Origin: RGIG8700 sp045535635
Lineage (GTDB): Bacteria; Bacillota; Clostridia; RGIG6154
Length of the DNA: 36,618 nt
Reading direction: 5' to 3'
Assembly: GCA_045535635.1 (NCBI GenBank)
Contig: JAZSLZ010000131.1
Span: 1 to 36,618, forward strand
The notes beneath the pieces were generated by a model, which did not search any database, had not been told where the DNA came from, and saw only the letters and a program-made list of their open reading frames with translations. Of this stretch, positions 31,935-36,618 are shown in pieces; position 1 is the first letter of the stretch; each line of letters opens with the position of its first letter. The position numbers and the translations under genes are program-made.

Positions 31935-33140
31935 ATGAAGGTTAAAATTAAAAAAAGTACACCAAACGGCACTATTTTAGCACCACCTTCAAAAAGTATG
32001 GCGCACAGAATGTTGATTTGTGCAGGTCTTTCAAATGGAAGAAGTGTTATTCACTCAATAGCACCTTCTCAGGATATTCTTGCAACACTTGACTGTTTAA
32101 ATGCCTTTGGTGCAAATTACACATATAAAGACTATACTGTTATTATTGACGGCATCTATCCTGTTCCCTCTTCTGAAAAAACACTTTACTGTAGAGAAAG
32201 CGGTTCAACTCTTCGCTTTTTTCTTCCCATTTGTCTTACATCAGGCGGGAAAACAACACTATTTGGAAGCGAAACACTTCTAAAAAGACCTTTAAATGTT
32301 TATGAGGATATTTGCCAAAATCAAAGCATAGGCTTTTCAAATGACGGAGAAAAAATCACAGTTAATGGTAAACTTTCAGGTGGCGAATACACAGTTCCAG
32401 GTAACATAAGCAGTCAGTTTATTTCAGGACTTTTGTTCACTCTCCCACTTTTGGAAACTGACAGTATTATTAAAATAATTCCACCTATTGAAAGTATGTC
32501 ATACATAAAAATGACAATAGATGCTTTAAAAACCTTTGGCGTTGTTGCAGATTGGCTTAACGAAACCACTTTAAGCATAAAGGGAAATCAAGTTTTTTCA
32601 CCTTGCGAGACTTATGTTGAGGGCGATTATTCAAATGCGGCATTTTTTATGGCTATGAATTATCTTGGCGGTAATGTTTTAATTTCAGGCTTAAACGAAA
32701 ATACTCTTCAGGGAGACAAAGTTTGCAAGGAATTATTTGAAAGTCTTAACGAAAAAAATGCAACAATTGACATTTCAAACTGTCCCGACCTTGGACCAAT
32801 TCTTTTTGCTTTTGCCGCCGCGAAAAACGGTGGAACATTTACCGGCACAAAAAGACTTAAAATAAAGGAAAGTGACCGAGCATCAGCCATGGCAAATGAG
32901 CTTAAAAAGTTTGGTGTTAAGGTTGATGTGTTTGAAGATACTGTTATTGTTAATCCACTAAATTTTCACGCACCTGATGAAGTTTTATCAGGACACAACG
33001 ACCATAGAATTGTTATGGCACTTTGTGTTCTTTTAACTCTTGTTGGAGGAAAAATTGATGGCGCAGAGGCAGTAAGCAAAAGTATGCCTGACTTTTTTGA
33101 ATATCTTGAAAAATTAAATGTTGATATAAAAATTAATTAA
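31935..33140 (+). CDS. aroA: 3-phosphoshikimate 1-carboxyvinyltransferase (EPSP synthase)
   Basis: Transfers enolpyruvate from PEP to shikimate 3-phosphate. The 401 residues contain APPSKSMAHRMLI near the N-terminus (K, S and R for substrate), RESGSTLRFFLPI, the EGDYSNAAFFMA block, KESDRASAMANELKKFG and GHNDHRIVMAL. It is somewhat shorter than the 427 of E. coli, as in other Firmicutes. In the glycine-rich segment the residues read CLTSGGKTT in place of the usual LxGNAGTAxR order, with STLRF supplying the equivalent. It is the last gene of the aromatic operon, followed at once by a terminator. Confidence 0.95.
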   Translation: MKVKIKKSTPNGTILAPPSKSMAHRMLICAGLSNGRSVIHSIAPSQDILATLDCLNAFGANYTYKDYTVIIDGIYPVPSSEKTLYCRESGSTLRFFLPICLTSGGKTTLFGSETLLKRPLNVYEDICQNQSIGFSNDGEKITVNGKLSGGEYTVPGNISSQFISGLLFTLPLLETDSIIKIIPPIESMSYIKMTIDALKTFGVVADWLNETTLSIKGNQVFSPCETYVEGDYSNAAFFMAMNYLGGNVLISGLNENTLQGDKVCKELFESLNEKNATIDISNCPDLGPILFAFAAAKNGGTFTGTKRLKIKESDRASAMANELKKFGVKVDVFEDTVIVNPLNFHAPDEVLSGHNDHRIVMALCVLLTLVGGKIDGAEAVSKSMPDFFEYLEKLNVDIKIN

Positions 33141-33142
33141 AG

Positions 33143-33170
33143 CCACAATTATTTACAATTGTGGTTTTTT
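33143..33170 (+). terminator. Terminator of the aromatic operon
   Basis: Perfect 8-bp stem CCACAATT / AATTGTGG with a 6-base loop, then six T. It begins 2 bases after the aroA stop. Confidence 0.92.
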
Positions 33171-33180
33171 ATGTTAGAAT
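33152..33180 (+). promoter_or_regulatory. Candidate promoter of metF operon, overlapping the terminator
   Basis: TTTACA (33152-33157), 17 bases, TAGAAT (33175-33180). The -35 falls in the terminator loop and 3' arm. The predicted start near 33187 would leave a leader of about 12 bases. No S-box or other methionine riboswitch fits in this short gap. Alternatively the genes are fed by read-through. Confidence 0.45.
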
Positions 33181-33198
33181 TATATTGAGGTGGTTTAT

Positions 33199-34059
33199 AT
33201 GAAAATTATTGATATTATAAATAATAAAAAACCAAGTCTTTCCTTTGAGGTTTTTCCTCCAAAGACAAGTGATACTTTTGAAAGTGTTAAAGCTGCAACT
33301 CTTGAAATTGCAAAGCTGAATCCAAGCTTTATGAGTGTTACATATGGTGCAGGTGGCGGAACAAGTAAATATACAACCGACATTGCGGTTTCTCTTATGG
33401 AAAAAGGGGTTACTCCCATTGCCCATTTAAGCTGTATTTCCTCAACAAAGGCAGAAATACACCACAAGCTTGAAGCTTTAAAGTCTAAGGGCATTGAAAA
33501 CATTCTTGCACTAAGAGGCGATATTCCTGAAGGACTTGATTTAAACTCACTGGAGTATCACTATGCCAGTGAACTTGCAAAAGAAATTAAAGATTTTGGC
33601 GGATTTTGCATTGGCGGTGCATGTTATCCTGAAAGCCACCCTGAAAGCGAAAGCGGTACAAAGGACATTGAAGCCTTGAAAATAAAGGTTGAGAGCGGTT
33701 GTGAATTTTTAACTACCCAAATGTTTTTTGATAACAATATTTTATATAATTTTATGTACAGACTTTTAAGAGCAGGAGTTGATGTTCCTGTTGTTGCAGG
33801 TATTATGCCTGTCACAAATGCGGCTCAGATTAAAAGAATCTGCTCAATTTCAGGGAATGCTCTTCCTCAGCGTTTTGTACGCCTTGTTGACAGATACGGT
33901 GAAAATCCTGAGGCTATGAAACAGGCAGGTATTGCTTATGCCACAGAGCAGATTATTGACCTTTTTGCCAACGGCATAAATGCAGTTCATGTTTATTCAA
34001 TGAACAAGCCTGATGTGGCAGCGGCTATTAAAAATAATATTTCGGAGATTATAAAGTGA
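33199..34059 (+). CDS. metF: Methylenetetrahydrofolate reductase
   Basis: Makes 5-methyl-tetrahydrofolate for methionine synthase. The 286 residues have the MetF barrel: LSFEVFPPK with the catalytic glutamate, SVTYGAGGGTS, ILALRGDIP, FCIGGACYPE, TTQMFFDN and the C-terminal GINAVHVYSMNKP. I place the start at the ATG 33199, 5 bases after GAGGTGG; an in-frame GTG nine bases upstream is part of that ribosome binding site. It overlaps the next gene by 4 bases. Clostridial enzymes may use a partner electron carrier; nothing here shows which. Confidence 0.95.
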   Translation: MKIIDIINNKKPSLSFEVFPPKTSDTFESVKAATLEIAKLNPSFMSVTYGAGGGTSKYTTDIAVSLMEKGVTPIAHLSCISSTKAEIHHKLEALKSKGIENILALRGDIPEGLDLNSLEYHYASELAKEIKDFGGFCIGGACYPESHPESESGTKDIEALKIKVESGCEFLTTQMFFDNNILYNFMYRLLRAGVDVPVVAGIMPVTNAAQIKRICSISGNALPQRFVRLVDRYGENPEAMKQAGIAYATEQIIDLFANGINAVHVYSMNKPDVAAAIKNNISEIIK

Positions 34060-34631
34060 TATACGGCAACATTTCACCAGACGATATATCTTTAAATCCT
34101 ATTGAAACCGCTTTAAGACTTAAAACAGAAAAAGGTTACACAAACTCACAGATAGAAGAATGTTTTAAAGAGATTAAAAAAAATCTTAATTTAAAGTATA
34201 TTGCTGAAAGAGTTAAAATTAAAAAAAATGGCTTTAAATTTGACCTTGGCTTTGGTGAGTTTGAAAGCAAAAGTCTTGAAAAAAATCTTGGTGATTGCAA
34301 CGAAGCCTTTGTGTTTTTAATAACACTTGGCTTTGAATGTGACAGACTTTTAAACAAGCTTTCATACATCTCACCTGCAAAGCATTTTATTTGCGATGCT
34401 TTAGCATCTTCTCTGGCTGAGTCGGTTTGCGACAAGGCAGAGGAAATAATAAGGGTTGGTATTCCCTGTCGGGTGCGTTTTTCTCCTGGCTATGGGGATT
34501 TACCGCTATCTGTTCAGCCAAGACTTCTTGAAATGCTTAATGCTGATAAGTTGTGTGGCATTACAATAAATGATTCTTATTTGATGTCACCATCAAAAAC
34601 CATAACATGTATAATGGGGATAGAAAAATGA
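34056..34631 (+). CDS. Stand-alone MetH reactivation (AdoMet-binding) domain protein
   Basis: 191 residues resembling the C-terminal activation domain of cobalamin-dependent methionine synthase, which binds S-adenosylmethionine for reductive methylation of oxidised cobalamin. Key segment: RVRFSPGYGDLPLSVQ (about 140-155), with the RxSPGYG AdoMet contact, followed by GITINDSYLMSPSKTITCIMGI near the C-terminus. In E. coli this domain is the last part of MetH; here it is a separate gene between metF and metH, as in Thermotoga maritima. Start is GTG (34056-34058) with GGAG 8 bases upstream, overlapping the metF stop (GTGA). It overlaps metH by 4 bases. Confidence 0.88.
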   Translation: MIYGNISPDDISLNPIETALRLKTEKGYTNSQIEECFKEIKKNLNLKYIAERVKIKKNGFKFDLGFGEFESKSLEKNLGDCNEAFVFLITLGFECDRLLNKLSYISPAKHFICDALASSLAESVCDKAEEIIRVGIPCRVRFSPGYGDLPLSVQPRLLEMLNADKLCGITINDSYLMSPSKTITCIMGIEK

Positions 34632-36618
34632 AAATATGTGATGTAATTGAAAACAAAAGATTATATTTTGACGGAGGGACAGGAACTGTTTTACAGTCAA
34701 TGGGACTTGAAGCAGGAACTCCTCCTGAAATGTGGAATATTACAAATCCTGATAAAATAGAAGCTCTTCACAGAGCCTACATTGATGCAGGATGCAACAT
34801 TATAAAAACAAATACTTTCGGTGTAAACTGCCTTAAATATAAAAACTATGAAGAGTACATAGAAAAAGCTCTTTTTTGTGCAAAAAATGCTAGAAAAGAT
34901 GATACTTTTATTGCCTTTGATATGGGGCCTTCAGGTAAGCTTCTAAAACCACTTGGGGATATGGACTTTGAAGACGCAGTTTCCCTTTTCGGTAAAAATG
35001 CTTCACTTGCAGAAAAATATGGTGCAGACCTTATTTTAATCGAAACAATGAACGATGCTTATGAAACAAAAGCAGCAGTTATTGGTTGTAAGGAAAATTG
35101 TAATTTACCTATTTTTGTTACCAATGTTTACGACGAAGGCGGGAAATTAATGACAGGTGCAACACCTGAAGCTATGATTGCTCTTTTAGAGAGCCTTGGT
35201 GTTTCGGCCCTTGGTATGAACTGCTCACTCGGTCCTGATAAAATGCTTCCACTTATTGAAAGATTTACAGAAAATGCATCGACTCCTGTTATTGTTAACC
35301 CAAATGCAGGACTTCCTGTTGTTAAAGACGGTAAAACAATCTTTACAACAACCGATGATGAATTTTCTGACCTTATGGTTCAGATGGCAGAAAAAGGGGC
35401 TTGTATTCTAGGTGGTTGCTGTGGTACAACTCCTCAGTATATGGCAAAAATGATTGAAAAAACTAAAAACATTTCATACAAAATTCCTGAATTCAAAAAC
35501 AAGACAGTTGTATCTTCATATACTCACGCAGTTGAGGTTAATGATGCACCTGTTTTAATTGGCGAACGAATTAACCCAACAGGTAAGGCAAAGCTTAAAG
35601 AGGCTCTTCGTGAAAACAATCTTTCTTATATTTTAAACGAAGGCTTAAATCAGGCAGAAAAGGGTGCACACATACTTGATGTTAACGTTGGGCTTCCTGA
35701 AATAGACGAAATAAAAATGATGAAAGAGGTTGTTTTTGCACTTCAGTCTGTTACAGACCTTCCTCTTCAGCTTGATTCAAACAATCCTACAGTTCTTGAG
35801 GCTTCTATGAGAATTTATAACGGTAAGCCTCTTATAAACTCTGTTAACGGCGAAAAAGAAAGTATGGATGCCATCTTCCCTCTTGTTAAAAAGTATGGTG
35901 GAAGCGTTATTGCTCTTACAATGGATAAATCAGGTATTCCTGAAACTGCAGAAAAAAGAGTTGAAATTGCAGAAAATATAATTTCCTATGCAACAGGCTA
36001 TGGCATTGACAAAAAAGATATTATAGTTGATCCACTCGCTCTTACTGTTTCTTCGGACAGTAAAAGTGCAATGGTTACACTTGATGCCATAAAGCTTTTA
36101 AAAGAAAAAGGCATTAAAACAAGCCTTGGTGTTTCAAACATCTCTTTTGGACTTCCATTAAGAGAAAAAATAAACTGTAATTTCTTTGCAGTCGCTCTTT
36201 CAAATGGTCTTAATATGGCTATTATGAATCCATTTTCCGAGAAAATGATGGATACTTACTATGCACATAACGTTTTACATAGCATCGATACAGGTTGTAT
36301 TAACTATATAAATTATGCAGAAAACAAAAAAGAAGAAATAGTTAAATCTGAAAATAAAACAGACCTTAAATATGCTATTATAAAAGGTCTTAAACAAGAG
36401 GCAGAAGAAAGCGCTAAAGAGCTTTTAAAAACTACCTCTCCGCTTGATGTTATCAATAACTTTATTATTCCTGCATTAAACGAAATAGGTGCAGATTTTG
36501 AGCAGGGAAAAGCATTTTTGCCACAGCTTTTAATGAGCGCAGAAGCTTCAGGCAGAGCTTTTGATGAAGTTAAAGCTCTTATGCCTAAAACAGAAAATGA
36601 AAGCTCCGATGCAGTTAT
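34628..36618 (+). CDS. metH: Cobalamin-dependent methionine synthase MetH, 3' end cut by window edge
   Basis: Transfers methyl from methyl-tetrahydrofolate via cobalamin to homocysteine. The first 663 residues are visible. The homocysteine-binding barrel (about 1-290) has its zinc ligands at C199 (MNCSLGP) and C264, C265 (LGGCCGTTP). The pterin-binding domain starts near 308 (VLIGERINPTGK) and includes NVGLPE and QLDSNNP. A helical cobalamin-domain cap begins near 585 (LLKTTSPLDVINNFIIPALNEIG). The cobalamin-binding DxHxxG motif lies beyond the edge. The ATG at 34628 overlaps the previous stop. As the reactivation domain is a separate gene, this chain should end soon after the cobalamin domain. 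Confidence 0.95.
   Translation, partial: MKICDVIENKRLYFDGGTGTVLQSMGLEAGTPPEMWNITNPDKIEALHRAYIDAGCNIIKTNTFGVNCLKYKNYEEYIEKALFCAKNARKDDTFIAFDMGPSGKLLKPLGDMDFEDAVSLFGKNASLAEKYGADLILIETMNDAYETKAAVIGCKENCNLPIFVTNVYDEGGKLMTGATPEAMIALLESLGVSALGMNCSLGPDKMLPLIERFTENASTPVIVNPNAGLPVVKDGKTIFTTTDDEFSDLMVQMAEKGACILGGCCGTTPQYMAKMIEKTKNISYKIPEFKNKTVVSSYTHAVEVNDAPVLIGERINPTGKAKLKEALRENNLSYILNEGLNQAEKGAHILDVNVGLPEIDEIKMMKEVVFALQSVTDLPLQLDSNNPTVLEASMRIYNGKPLINSVNGEKESMDAIFPLVKKYGGSVIALTMDKSGIPETAEKRVEIAENIISYATGYGIDKKDIIVDPLALTVSSDSKSAMVTLDAIKLLKEKGIKTSLGVSNISFGLPLREKINCNFFAVALSNGLNMAIMNPFSEKMMDTYYAHNVLHSIDTGCINYINYAENKKEEIVKSENKTDLKYAIIKGLKQEAEESAKELLKTTSPLDVINNFIIPALNEIGADFEQGKAFLPQLLMSAEASGRAFDEVKALMPKTENESSDAV

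Overview
The window looks like chromosomal housekeeping DNA from a low-GC Gram-positive bacterium of the class Clostridia, perhaps an uncultured gut lineage. The evidence is AT-rich DNA with strong AGGAGG-type ribosome binding sites, consensus sigma-A promoters (TTGACA-17-TATAAT), a perfect CIRCE element before hrcA, a T-box riboswitch, class 1B dihydroorotate dehydrogenase (pyrD+pyrK), an AdhE, and a very large secreted protein of clostridial surface-protein type. No rRNA, tRNA, transposase, prophage or CRISPR array was seen. The lineage call is an inference.

Left part, minus strand, reading leftward. A nad operon (nadA-nadB-nadC-niaR, 10294 to 6718) makes quinolinate and nicotinate mononucleotide from aspartate and ends with its probable niacin-sensing repressor. 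Next is a seven-gene pyrimidine operon, pyrC-pyrK-pyrD-pyrF-pyrE-pyrB-pyrI (6587 to 888). It holds every step from aspartate plus carbamoyl phosphate to UMP, has a terminator hairpin in its leader, and ends in a perfect 16-bp terminator stem. Last is hrcA behind a CIRCE operator, running off the left edge; it is probably the start of the dnaK heat-shock operon.

Middle, also minus strand. A LysR regulator (14999 to 14073), adhE (13895 to 11271) and an APH-like small-molecule kinase (11238 to 10489) follow one another. Upstream of the LysR gene is a 377-bp gap carrying an array of TTTATAAAA sites about 21 bp apart. Beyond it lies a 2026-residue secreted protein with a duplicated module of about 370 residues, then a cysK-guaA pair in which GuaA is the ATP-PPase half only, without its glutaminase domain.

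Right part, plus strand. A YfcE-like phosphodiesterase overlaps a cytoplasmic right-handed beta-helix protein. Then comes a T-box leader whose specifier (UUC) and discriminator contact (UGGU) both fit tRNA-Phe. It precedes the whole shikimate pathway plus the phenylalanine branch: DAHP synthase, chorismate mutase/prephenate dehydratase, aroB, aroC, a fused aroE-aroK, aroQ and aroA. After a terminator, metF, a separate MetH reactivation domain and metH (cut by the right edge) form a methionine/folate operon.

No wholly new system is evident. The best leads are the stand-alone GMP synthase subunit, the giant duplicated surface protein, the phased palindrome array upstream of the LysR gene, the pyrC leader hairpin, the phenylalanine T-box over the entire common aromatic pathway, the AroE-AroK fusion, and the altered ACT-domain motif in the prephenate dehydratase.
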